From: Oscheius sp. JU75
Lineage: Eukaryota; Nematoda; Chromadorea; Rhabditida; Rhabditidae
NCBI GenBank assembly: GCA_037178855.1
Contig: JASJZC010000006.1
Location: 2,418,001-2,482,000 of the forward strand
Length of the DNA stretch: 64,000 nucleotides
Reading direction: 5' to 3'
Each line of letters starts with the position of its first letter. Positions within the stretch are counted from its first letter, which is position 1. The notes under the pieces are model-generated. The model saw only the letters and a program-made list of their open reading frames with translations. It was not told the DNA's origin and ran no database searches. Below, in pieces: positions 32,350-43,022 of the stretch. A program made the position numbers and the translations under genes.

Positions 32350-33318
32350 CTGCTTGGCGGTGCTGTGACTGCGGTATTTGCACAGGCGGTTGCTCTCATG
32401 GGTGTGATATATTCGGTCATTTATTAGGATTTTCGTGATACTATTACACTAATTCCACGTCCACTACTAATCCAATACGGTCCGCTGATTAATAGTATTC
32501 TGGATTATTGTCAGCCACAACATATGCCAAATCCCTACAACAGGCGATCATAGTTACAACGTGAAGATCAGCCTCTACGATATCTTCGATCGTAGTAGTT
32601 ACATCCTATCTCTTCATGAGATAGCAGTCAATGGTTAGACACAAGCGAGTCGACTCATAATAAATCTGTCAGTTCAAGAAACACATTCTAGGGACAGATT
32701 GCCCAATTCGTAGGACTTCTTTACGGCGTCCTGTTGCCAGAAATCTGCTGTAGATCAGTTAGCATGCAGAACGAGACAGTGTTTAACCTTTCATCTATTG
32801 TTTCGTGCAGTAAACACAACTCATTCTACGACCGCTTCCTACAACCTTACCTTTCAGGGCCTGTTTCCTGTACACGTGTTCACAGGGCCCCTTTCTCTGG
32901 CCTACGGAGCCAGCCTACTCTATCAATTTTGGGCTAGGGATGGCTAATACACACAAAGCAAACAAGAAATAAAACAAGAAAAGGATGTAAAACAAAAAAC
33001 ATTTGTATTGGTAGTAGTGTGGGCTATAGTGTCGCGCATTGGTTCATTGAGAGATTAAAACGGTAATGGTTTAATGATTTGGTTTCTAGACTCTCGGGTG
33101 GTTGTGGTTATAGGTTATTTCCGTCGGTCGATGCACCATGTTCGTAGGGCAGACGGTTATTATAAGAAGATAGTCTATTGTGAATTGAGAGTCTGTATAC
33201 GTCTATCCTACGATATATATTACCGTTCACTAATGGTTCGAATACTAGTTTACTGGTTGGGGTATAGAGAGATATAGAAGGTGTTACATGATTACAGCGA
33301 GGAAGCCACACACTTACA
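32350..33318 (-). repeat. BEL element 1: 5' LTR (about 970 bp)
   Basis: Minus-strand LTR beginning TGTAAGTGTG at 33318. The same start occurs at 58347 in element 2, where the first 155 bases of the LTR follow (catgttcgtagggcagac... shared with 33138-33290). A minus-strand AATAAA lies near 32423. A candidate primer-binding site begins TGGCATAGACGC at 32348, so the LTR 3' border is placed near 32350 by inference. Confidence 0.7.
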
Positions 33319-34201
33319 TACGAACACGCGAACACACGAGTCAAAGGGTCCTCCTCTTGGAGGCGGGGAATCTGGTCAAAAGGTCGGGAGCGACAAAAAT
33401 AGAGCGTCACGTAGACATAGCTGCCATCTTCATAGAGAAGTCATACACAAGCGGTTTCCGTTTCCTCTGTGGCCTCGAACTGAAAAATATTGCTTATTTG
33501 ACTGAACATTAGCTCACCAGGAATATGATCTACACGAACGTGATGCCCATCTTTTGGATGAACCATTAAGTAGAGAGACGTTTTGGTGTAGGCCGTCCAC
33601 GGTTTTCCTAAAAAAGGCTGGTGTCCAATCGAGAGATGGCGGGGGACATGGCTCAAATGCTGCTCATTTTTTTGGTGCAGCTCTGATTTGTAACAGCAAG
33701 TTTGTAAGGCTTTACATGTCTCTTCCCAAAATAGGTTACTGTGGGATGGGAGGATAAACACAGATCATGGACAAAGGTAAACAAGTGCGCAATCGGTAAC
33801 AGTCGGGAAAGATCATTGTCAATTCTCACCAAATAAAGCCCTATCTCTCAATGCCTTTCTCTCTCCAGCTCGCTTGAACTCTTCTTAGAAATGAAGAGAA
33901 CAACATTCGAAGCTTCTGAAGAGTCTGGAGAGCAGAGAAGGAGAAGGACGTCGACGGTATTTCTCTGAAGAAAAGGATCATTGAGGCAGAGATACAGAGA
34001 GATAGATGGACAGAGAGACATAGACAGTTCAACCACCTTCATTTCAATCAGAACAGATCCAAGACATACGACAAAATGTAATTGTCGCTCTTAAATATAG
34101 CAGCTCAGGGTTTCTTAAAAGTGCTATGCTTCCAGGAACAAGATATACTCTTTCAATCTCATTTGTTGGACCCCTAGAAATGACAAATTTCAGCTCTGTA
34201 G
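33319..34201. other. Region between BEL element 1 and the small gene at 34202
   Basis: Contains a phospholipase A2-like exon fragment (33735-33830), a 106-codon minus-strand ORF at 33441-33761 without recognisable motifs, and a purine-rich gagatacagagagatagatgg tract (about 33985-34025). No gene is otherwise supported. Confidence 0.4.
33735..33830 (-). pseudogene. Phospholipase A2-like exon fragment
   Basis: The minus strand reads AHLFTFVHDLCLSSHPT, close to CSHLFTSVYDLCPSSHPT of the gene at 17951-18538, and the DNA words gtgggatgggagga and acacagatcat are shared. Flanking exons, including the HD active-site exon, are not found, so this is an isolated duplicate fragment. Confidence 0.6.
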
Positions 34202-34668
34202 ATGCGGTACATTACAATCCTTGTCGTGTTGAGTATAGCCAACTTCGTTGTGGCTGAGGAGACAGAGAATGCCGGTGAAACGACTACTTCACCACTCGTG
34301 TCCGACGTCATGCCCTTCGTAGACGCCACAAACGCGGATATCATGTTGGCATGCTCTGTGCAATTGGTGGGACGTTAGACTCTAACGTGTTCTTAATATA
34401 TTCTGTCTCAGAATGGGGGAATGAGGTTGCGACATCGGAAAAGTCACGCAAAATTCCTAGAAGAGAGGGGGTGAGACAGAGAGACACTGTTAACATTGAC
34501 CAGGTGTCCTTCCGACTCCGCTCTTATCTATTACCGGCGCTGCCACTACGAATCGGACCAATGCCGTTGATACATTCAAATCTGGGTCATTGTTGTCTTC
34601 GGTGCTCTGGCTCTCAAAGCTGTACTTGCCTGCTTCGTGTCATTCTTTAGATGTGCCTATTGTTAATA
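34202..34668 (+). pseudogene. Putative small secreted/membrane protein gene, possibly broken
   Basis: The ATG at 34202 follows an aatttcag acceptor by 8 bases and opens a signal peptide (ITILVVLSIANFVVAEE) and a Thr/Ser-rich stretch. A donor lies at about 34280 or 34367 and an acceptor at 34410. The 3' part encodes a hydrophobic helix (IWVIVVFGALALKAVLACF) ending at TAA 34668. Directly before that helix, in the same frame, is a TGA (about 34567). So the gene is either decayed or uses an intron I cannot place. No family is recognised. Confidence 0.4.
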
Positions 34669-34763
34669 ATTGTCCCTCTAGTTCAAATTGTGATTGTACA
34701 TTGATGAAGCGTATACTGGTAAAGATTAGAAAAGTTTATACGACTAGTAATCAAAAAGGCAAT

Positions 34764-36485
34764 CTAATAAGTAGCAAAGAGAACGTTGGCGCGCATTCTA
34801 TGAGCAAAGGCCCATGGTCCACCTTCGCCGGTTCTCTTCGAAAAATAGTAGAATTCGTCTTTGGCGGCGGCCGAATGGGCATAATAAATGTTCCAGATTT
34901 TTCGACCATTGAGTCTAGTATTATTCGCACAGAAGTGAGACCAGAAACCAAAACCGAGACCTTCCGGAATCTTAGCCTCCGCGAGAACATTGAACTCGTT
35001 GGAACGGTCACTACAAATGAATTGATTGAGTCAGCTTCCTACTTACTTCTCGAGCCTATCGGCGATTGCCTCAAGGACCTTATGTCTCTCTTTGTAATCA
35101 ATAGGATCGCGAAGATTCTTGGCTCTGAAGCGATGAATGATCACGTTAAAGATTCCGTAATCATTCCAAGCGGATCGATCTTCAAAGATCTGGAAATTGA
35201 GAGTGTTCCCCTTGTCACTCAGCTTCAGCTTGCAGTAAGAGTCGTCGCTCTTATTGTAGTCGTCGTCCCAGACGACGACCAAGAAGGTGTCCCTGAATAT
35301 TGTTTGTTCAAAGTCTCGTAACCCGATTTAGCCACTCAAGATGCTTAAAATTACCAAGTGTAAGTATTGGTAAGCCAGTCACTGATTATTTGCGCTGCAT
35401 CGCCTGCTACCTTCCTTTTGGTTTTCTCTTCGATAAGCGGCTTCAAGAAGTCCTTGTTCCAGTAGGCACTCTCTTTCCATGTGTTGAGCTCCTCGAGACG
35501 CTTGACAATTCCATTGAAATACGTAATGAACCTGAAGTTAACAGTTTCTTGAACAGTACACGACTTTTCACCTTTTTGCTTGCTTGTCCAACTCTTCACT
35601 TGTGTACTGCTGCATCAGATAGAAGGTGTGAGCAGTGTACTGAAAAAGTTGTTATGGAAACAGTCTGACACGTACGAGTTGGTACATGGCGCTTGCGATG
35701 TATTTGACAGTTTCCTCGAACTTCTTCTGACCGTACTGATCGTTTTTGGTTAAGTTCCATAACAGGTTCTCTCCTTCTTTCTGATTCATCTTCGCATGCA
35801 TGTTCTGAAAAAGTAACATTCAAAAGATTGATAAACTCTCTGTCTCTTTGTTTCTCATTCAGCAAAACCGACTATGATGATGCTCAGTCCGTCCAAGTTT
35901 CGAACTTTGTCGCAGTCGATGAATTCCTCCTTATCGGCTTCGCTTTGACTGGCGACGTAACGAGTGAAAGCGGCGTACAGCTCGTGTGTAGGGCTCATGA
36001 CTTCCTTCAATTTTTTTTTGCTTAATCTTTTTCTCTTTTTCTCAAACTCACAGTCAAGAAGTTTATGTCCGTGATTGCTGCCTGCAGGTCATCGAATCCC
36101 TTGTCCATTTCATTCGAGAGAGCCGTGATTTTAGCGTTGATGCGCTTAGCGAACTCGGCCATCTTGTCCTGGTTGCTGAACTTCAGGATGATTGTGTTGA
36201 CTGGAAGGTACTATTTTTCAATGGCTTCTACTAGTTACCCATTCCGATCGCTTCACCAACCGCCTTCAACGGCGGGAAGAAGATCCCAGCCACCTTGAAC
36301 GGGGAAGCAGCCACATCGAGAGCAAGGCATGCCCTGTGGATTGTATCGTCAGTGAAGGGCTTCTCCTCAGCGTCAGTAGCCGGCTTGGGCTGGAATTGGT
36401 GGATCAGATCCAAGTAGTTTTGGGGTCCATCGGCTCCGAGAAGAGAACGGGCGGACATGTTGTAAACTTGGTTCCTCTGCCACAT
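34764..36485 (-). CDS. Uncharacterised helical protein A, 8 exons, 464 aa
   Basis: Exons: 36239-36485, 36052-36200, 35873-36004, 35676-35804, 35572-35639, 35355-35531, 35047-35292, 34764-35010. They total 1395 bases in one frame. After a short N terminus comes a hydrophobic helix (FKVAGIFFPPLKAVGEAIGMG), then long amphipathic helices (MAEFAKRINAKITALSNEMD), then a beta-rich part with FLVVVWDDDYNK and FNVIIHRF. Helices after a hydrophobic hairpin-like segment recall rapunzel-like and alpha-helical membrane-inserting proteins, but this is shape only. No signal peptide. A TATA-like tatataaag lies 10-20 bases before the ATG. Its paralogue is the divergent gene at 38312. Confidence 0.88.
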
Positions 36486-38311
36486 TGTGCATCTTTATAT
36501 AGAAACCTAGGGGTGGGTGATCTTTCCAAGACCTTTCCTTAGCTTTATAGATAAGACTTCATTAGCTGATAAAGCAGAGAGCAATCGTTCGTGAAGTAGG
36601 CTACAGGAGTAAGAATTTACTAATTGGAGCGAAAGCTTTCGCGACCCGTCAAATCGACTTAATATAACCTTAGCCGCGCCCTTGGTAGTCTCACTGGGAG
36701 CGGTTCTTGTAAAGGAAAATATTGAGGTTTAGGTCACTGGCTTTCAATTCATTGTCTCTTCCTGTGTTTGTTCCAAAGTTCTAAGGATTTCACTAAACTG
36801 ACAAAGATACGCGTTTGTTCGTTGGCATGGCCATGTTTTCCACACGTTGTACACAAAAATTTTTTCAATGCCAATCCTAGGAGATACACCGTACCGTAAC
36901 CTGATGTTCCCTCTAATTGCAAGAATCAGCATGATCAAAACTCAGTCTGAATCGATATACCAATGTGTCCTTTTCAATTTGTCATTCGGTTGGTTCCTTT
37001 ACCAAACCAAGATGGCACTCTCGTCTGCTTGTCTGCCTCTCTCGTCTGGGAACACTGCTCTAAAAAGTGGAAAAAGCCCGAGATAGGCTATCTTGGCTGA
37101 GGATGCCTATTGAGGCCACGTTGTAATTGTAAACCCCGGGCTATAAGTGGCAAACAAATCATAACTGCGAGATGGCAAAATATTCTAAAGATCATTGAAC
37201 GAGGAACCTGGAAAGGCATTTTGATTAGTTTAAACGGAAAAGATTGGCTGTTGCTGTATACCATCAGCTCACTTTTTATAGGGGTCCAACCTGGGCCTAC
37301 AATGAGGATCTCAAACAAGAGGAAATAAGAAAATCAGTCAATAAATACATACATCGAGACCGGGGCGTCTACTTTAGTTACCCAGAGTCGAAGTAGAATA
37401 AAGTTACAGGCCCATCGAGCCTGGGGTCGCAATCATTGTCTGATTCTTTGCCATAGAACTGCTTATAGTCAGTTTGCCTTTGCGGAACTTAACAGTTACC
37501 GTACACTTCCACTTTGGACTAGAGATCACCCTCTTATTGCATCCATGTCGTTGAAACCGTAACCGCTGTGCTGGCATTTTGTTATGGTTCCACTTACTGC
37601 GTGGCAAAGCCGAGATATCTTTTCATGACCGGTTATCTTTGTCTTTTTGTACCTAGAACTTGTTGACGCGGAACGATCACTGCAGGCAACAATCGTTGGC
37701 ACAAGGAAGTATAAACTCGAAGAGTTGGCTGTATCAAACAAATGTGAAGTAACGAATATTTCTAACGATTCTTGCACATTGACACTAGCTCCTATGCCAA
37801 ACTAGAGGAGCAACGAACTTGCAAGCTTTCGCGATTGACATCTTCCAGATCAAAAGAGTGAGGCAGATTGTTTTTCAGGACCGTTACACATTCAAGCAAT
37901 TGATGTGGATCAACTTCACAAAGTTGGAGTAGTTTCACCCGGGACAATAACCTTTGAAAGTCTTACTTTCATTCATTTGGCCGGGCATTCCAATAAAAGG
38001 TTAGATAGTTTTCGCACTTTATGCCTCTGTGCTCTTGCCCTACAGGTATTCTGTACCTACTGGATATTAGATTTGGAATTTACTGATGGTTTAGGTTTTA
38101 GCAACTGGTTTTGCCTACTTCACTTTTTTTGCTACCGAAAAAAGACCATTTCCTCGATCATTGATAAGAACAGTGATCAGAGGTTACAAAGGTTTATAAA
38201 GCCGCCAGAGACCGAGACCATGCCGATAAGAAAGCAGCTCTCTTCCAACAGCTGCCTTTGGTTTGTTGCAAAGCAACATTACAGTTTTAGACTTGTTCTT
38301 CTCTGCTGAAG
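36486..38311. other. Intergenic region between the two divergent helical-protein genes
   Basis: This 1.8-kb spacer should hold both promoters. Near 37380-37620 the minus strand has short coding-like stretches (DYKQFYGKESDNDCDPRLDG and GYGFNDMDAIRG) split by stops, possibly a decayed gene. ORFs of 60-134 codons elsewhere here lack splice or motif support. Confidence 0.4.
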
Positions 38312-39951
38312 ATGTCTCAAGACGGTCTGGTTGGCAAGGGCATCAAATGGCTTCTCGAGAAGCTGGAGAATGGCGTTGAGGAGATGATGAAAATGGACAA
38401 GGAGTCGAAAGGACTGGAGATAACTTTTATGAAGTGTCTCAGCTTTGTGGGCGCTGTGAATGACGCTTGTAAGGGTTGACATCTGAAATGTCTACAGTTC
38501 AAGTTTAGATTCGGCAACCCGCAAGGTTATGAAAGTCGGAGAGTCGGATCCTGAATTCCTGAAATACTACGAGCAGATTGCCGGCGAGCTGAAGAAGGTA
38601 GAAAATCACATGAAGACGCGTCTTGGGGACATCAAGAAGATACTTCAGTTTACGGTCTTCGACGATGTGGGTGTATTTCTGTTGTTGTCTAGAGATTCTC
38701 TGTAGGAAATCTGTCCAAAACTTTGCCATACCTTCTCTGTTCGAATTGTATAGCCAATTTAGAAGATCAAAATACCCGCTGAAAAAATCTCCGAGGCCCT
38801 GAACTACTACTACAACAACATATCTGCCAGCAACAAGCAAGGCTTTATCGAAAAAGTCAGAGGTCACGGTCCTCCTGTCAACGTCTTGATCGTAAGAAGT
38901 GTTCACGCTAAAGATTAAGTGTACTCTCTTCACAGAGACTGCGTGATCAGCTTCCGAGAATCTTGGAAGACTTCAAGAAGGAGTCGAGTGGATACACAAG
39001 GTGCGCCCAAATGGCTCTGCTCGTCATTATTCAGATGGTAAAATTGCACTTGAATGAACCAAGAGATTCAAGGTGACCGCCAACGAAGAGTACGTACATG
39101 CCAGATTCCCTGAGGAAAAATACAGCAAGCGCAATACTCAATGCTACTACGAGCTGATGGAGCTAGTTCGTGAAATCTATGACATCCTTGGCATCAATAT
39201 CGACTACCCGAAAATCGATGAGGACAAGGTTGGAGCCATTGTGAAGAACATTGCTTCTTCTTCCAATGACGGACATCATGAGGTTCTTATTCATGAGGCT
39301 CTGAAGAAGGAGTTTGAAGGGTTAGTGTCCTTTTTGAAACTTTAAAGATGGTCTCAATTAGAGATCACTTCCTTGTGATGACCTACAACGACAACTGGAA
39401 AGAGCCGGGGATGACCTGGGATGGAAACACGTACACTTTCCACCAAGACGGAAACTTCTACCTTGTTCATCGTTTTAAGGTCATGCTGCCGAACAACAGC
39501 GATAAGCTTCTGGAGAGCAGAGCCAAGTGTGACGATATACTTTCGGACCATCTTTACGAGTTAGTCAGCTAGGTTTATCGATAGAGATACAGTGATACAG
39601 CAAGACATAGAGAGACAGAGATACATAGAAATATAGAGAGATAGAGACAGAAAAGATAGAGACGGAGAGAAACAGAGATAGAGACAAAGAAACAGAGAAG
39701 GAAAGAATGCTAACCCTTTTTCCAGAAAGAAGTACTACTGGAGAGACGTAACAAAGAAGATCACTGAACAGACCAAGTCCTTTGCCATCTTCTACTCCAA
39801 GTTCGGGGACGCTATCGAGTACCGCCTTAACTACAAAATTGACGACGAGGTCAAGTCTGCCCTCTACTACAAGGATTGGATCATCGAGGGAGCGGACGTC
39901 AACAACGGAGACCAGGTCGTCAGAGCCACTTTCATTGCTACCCTCATCTAG
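38312..39951 (+). CDS. Uncharacterised helical protein B, 7 exons, 407 aa
   Basis: Exons: 38312-38474, 38509-38666, 38763-38891, 38936-39037, 39073-39320, 39362-39559, 39726-39951 (1224 bases, one frame), with introns of 34-166 bases. Amphipathic helices dominate the first half (KGIKWLLEKLENGVEEMMKM, LKKVENHMKTRLGDIKKIL). The C-terminal part has HFLVMTYNDNWKEP and FYLVHRFKVML, aligning with FLVVVWDDDYNK and FNVIIHRF of protein A at the same relative place, so the two are diverged paralogues. No signal peptide or known domain. AATAAA is at 39986-39991. Intron 6 is a gagacagagata-type purine tract. Confidence 0.88.
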
Positions 39952-40259
39952 AAGACGGTGGTTCTTGGTACTGTAGAGTTAGACAAATAAACTTCATTCT
40001 GTACACTCTCTCCTTATTGCCCTCTTTCCAACCTTTTCTAATTTGTGCCTAGTAGTTTAGGCGAGTAATATAAGTTAGTGCCTATAGACCGACGGAAAAA
40101 TCTATAAACCAGTGTTTCAACAAGTATGTCCGTTTTGACATCAGTAAAATGAAACAGCTGATTACAATTTTTACACCGTTCGCTGTCGCTTCTTCTCAAT
40201 GTCAGCTCAGTGGACACATCTTTGCACTATTCTCTTAACTCACAAGAGGTCCGTTTTTA
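39952..40259. other. 3' flank of helical gene B
   Basis: Contains the poly(A) signal at 39986-39991 and then about 270 bases without ORF or repeat before the mariner end at 40260. Confidence 0.5.
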
Positions 40260-40825
40260 TTGGGTTGGCAACAAAGTCTTTTCGCTTTTTCAAATGCAAA
40301 AATTTATTGACTTCCAAACAACTTTTTCATTCGTTGTAATTACCATTATGATGTACCACGTCCGCCTATTTTACGGGTAGCTTACGGATACCACGCTCGT
40401 CGAACACCTTGGGTTTCGACGCGAAGAAGCTTGTCAACCAAGTTTTGAGTGCGTCGTCGGAATCAAAATGTTGTCCTTCAATCTCGTTGTTGAGAGTCCG
40501 GAGCAGTTGAACGACAAGATCGATGTGATCTGTTCAATAGGCTGGTGTGGAAAGCAGAGAGCTTCATTTACATATTGACAACAGGGGCCCCATGCACAAA
40601 CAGACAAAAATTATTCGGAAGTGGTGTCTTTGCCTGTTCCATCTAGTGTATGTGCCTAGCTCAAGAAAGTACAAAGACGCAACGATGATCATTGGAGTAG
40701 TCAACAAACAAACGGACTGACATGTCGTGTTGAATGAGTTCCTCAAAGGCACGAATGAAGCCTAAAATTTCCGAAGTCGTTCCTTGGTCATAAACATCGT
40801 CGATATTAGCCATCGTTTGGGTTCG
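40260..40825 (-). mobile_element. mariner transposon copy 2, truncated
   Basis: One terminal repeat is present (TTGGGTTGGCAACAAAGTC at 40260, with TA at 40258-40259). It is followed by the 3' part of the transposase on the minus strand (complement of cttgggtttcgacgcgaagaagc), then unrelated sequence, then a piece of the transposase N terminus (about 40730-40825). The other terminal repeat is not found. Confidence 0.75.
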
Positions 40826-40887
40826 TGTTTCACCAAAACTATATAGCAAAGCACATGCAATTTTATTTTATGCACGAGTCAAGCATA

Positions 40888-41934
40888 CAGTGTGTCAAGA
40901 AAGTATAGATACCTCTGCAATTTCACCCGTTTGAATGATTCTTTATGTTTTCAAAGTTTGTGAGCATATCAGTTCGATAGAAGACGACAGAAAACCTCCA
41001 TAAAAACTTTAACATTGAGCATTTACTGCTTGGTGGCGAGATTCCAGGCGCAAGTTCAAAATCCTCTGTCAAGAAAGTATAGATACTTTCTCAAAACCCT
41101 AAGTATCTTGTTTCGAAAATGGCTAATATTGTAGACAAAAACTCAAAATGGATCCATCAATACAGCTGCATCATTCAAACGTCAAAAAAGTTTGGTTTCG
41201 AGCACTTTGAAAAAAGTCATTTTGTACTGAAAATCGTGATTACCTCGGTCTATAATCGATTGCTCCGTGGGGTTCCAAGCAATCGACTCCAAAATTTTGT
41301 GGAAGATTCATGATATTATAAGTGACAAAGCCCCAGTACTTGGTCTTGTTCAGAGGCAAAACCGTTCTGCTACAGATGTTTTATTTTTGCGGACTCGTAT
41401 CAAGTCAAAATTAGTATTGAAAATGGGATCTCAATATACGAACGTGTATAGAGGGAAGGGATTTAACATTTTGAAGAACTAAGTTCTGGGCCTTTGTCAC
41501 CTATAATATCACGTATCTTCCACAAAATTTTGGAGTTGATTGCTTGGAATCCCACGGAGCAATCGATTATAGACCGAGGTAATCACGATTTTCAGTACAA
41601 AATGACTTTTTTCAAAGTGCTCGAAACCAAACTTTTTTGACGTTAGGATGATGCAGCTGTATTGATGGATCCATTTTGAGTTTTTGTCTACAATATTACC
41701 CATTTTCGAAACAAGATACTTAGGGTTTTGAGAAAGTATCTATACTTTCTTGACAGAGGATTTTGAACTTGCGCCTGGAATCTCGCCACCAAACAGTAAA
41801 TGCTCAATGTTAAAGTTTTTATGGAGGTTTTCTGTCGTCTTCTATCGAACTGGTATGCTCACAAACTTTGAAAACGTAAAGAATCATTCAAACGGGTGAA
41901 ATTGCAGAGGTATCTATACTTTCTTGACACACTG
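40888..41934. mobile_element. Foldback element with about 443-base inverted arms, TA duplication
   Basis: The arms 40888-41330 and 41492-41934 are near-perfect inverted copies around a loop of about 160 bases. The ends read CAGTGTGTCAAGAAAGTATAG and its complement, with TA at 40886-40887 and 41935-41936. The sequence gtcaagaaagtatagatact recurs inside each arm (about 41070 and 41745), as if a second terminus were nested. Ends starting CAGTG with TA fit a Tc1/mariner-type nonautonomous element. No transposase inside. Confidence 0.85.
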
Positions 41935-41937
41935 TAT

Positions 41938-42777
41938 ATGTCGCAGCTCAGCTCAGTCGAAAATTTGATGTTCGCCCATCCCTGCTACAGTCTGTTACAG
42001 ACCAACAGGAAACAGATGACAGTTAGACGGAAGAGGCCTATAAGGTACATGATAGGAATAGAATCTCGCCGTTCATTATCAATATGGGAGAATGGAATAA
42101 TGAGCTCAAGTAGTATGAGCAGTATAAAACAACTGATCACGTCCGGTGGGAAATCATCGCGATCTTACAAATTGCTTTTCTTTTCCTTTTATCCTTTTAA
42201 GACCCTACCTGTTCATATTAGGCGATTGCTCTATAAAAGACCGACTTTTTAATGAGACTACACCACATCTTGGAGATGCTTATGTAAGGGTCAGTCATAA
42301 GATGACTAAAGCTGTGTATAACTGTTCTGTTAAGAAACAAGAGAGGATTATAAGAAGTCTTCATTATAATGCTCTTTACCAGTACGTAAAAGTAAAAGCT
42401 TCTAAGGCCAAATCATTGATTATCTTTTCCGATGGTACTACCTATCGTAATGATGGTGATATTGTAAACGCTTTGCCTCATATTTTGAGACGGTTTTTGG
42501 TTTTAATTAATGTGGTTAAATTCTTTTTACTTTCACTATTTTGCCCTTCGACATTATTGGTGAAGGTAAATTTCTAAAGTCGAGCTGTTTTATACTGCTC
42601 ATACTACTTGAGCTCATTATACCATTCTCCCATATTGATAATGAACGGCGAGATTCTATTCCTATCATGTACCTTATAGGCCTCTTCCGTCTAACTGTCA
42701 TCTGTTTCCTGTTGGTCTGTAACAGACTGTAGCAGGGATGGGCGAACATCAAATTTTCGACTGAGCTGAGCTGCGAC
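41938..42777. mobile_element. Second inverted-repeat element with an ORF in its spacer
   Basis: The arms 41938-42133 and about 42581-42777 are inverted copies, beginning with the self-overlapping gtcgcagctcagctcagtcg. The spacer of about 450 bases carries the ORF described at 42146. It directly abuts the previous foldback element (ends at 41934). Element class unknown; no clear target duplication was seen. Confidence 0.65.
42146..42577 (+). CDS. Unrecognised ORF in the spacer of the inverted-repeat element
   Basis: Open frame of 143 codons, but the apparent start is not an ATG, so the ORF may be partial. Middle and C-terminal parts look protein-like, with charged and hydrophobic residues alternating (GDAYVRVSHKMTKAVYN, VKKQERIIRSLHYNALYQYV, KSLIIFSDGTTY), ending in a hydrophobic stretch. 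I do not recognise it. It could be captured coding sequence or part of a transposon protein. Confidence 0.35.
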   Translation: MGNHRDLTNCFSFPFILLRPYLFILGDCSIKDRLFNETTPHLGDAYVRVSHKMTKAVYNCSVKKQERIIRSLHYNALYQYVKVKASKAKSLIIFSDGTTYRNDGDIVNALPHILRRFLVLINVVKFFLLSLFCPSTLLVKVNF

Positions 42778-43022
42778 AGCTACCGTCCCGCCTTCTGGAG
42801 AATTCTGAACAACTTGTTTCGTCGAGAAAACTGTCAAGATGGGAGGAGAGACGCTACAGTTGGTCGACTATCTCATCTCACAGTGACCACTGCTTATCTG
42901 TTTTCTCAGAATCACAGAAGCTGTTCGTTTGTTTCAAACCGTCTGCTGCCACCTCGATCAGTGTCGTGTTGGTTGCTTCTGTTAACAAATTATCTCATTG
43001 CATTTTTATCAGTTTGTTATCA

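Larger units (their letters stand above)
27566..33318 (-). mobile_element. BEL/Pao LTR retrotransposon, element 1, internally deleted
   Basis: Minus-strand order: 5' LTR (33318 to about 32350), short leader, Gag-protease-reverse transcriptase (32298-28650), then a direct jump to a 3'-terminal zinc-knuckle ORF (28626-28081) and a noncoding 3' region (28080-27566). RNase H, integrase and envelope, which the same family has at 58193-64000, are absent. The 3' LTR is missing. The 3' region is almost the same as 58368-58877. Confidence 0.9.

Noticed and set aside
33441-33761. 106-codon minus-strand ORF near BEL element 1
   Set aside because: Overlaps the phospholipase-like fragment in another frame; no motif and no splice partners.
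34590-35321. 243-codon plus-strand ORF
   Set aside because: It is antisense to exons 7 and 8 of helical protein A, whose minus-strand exons join in phase into a 464-aa protein; the plus ORF has no ATG-supported start, motif or splice structure.
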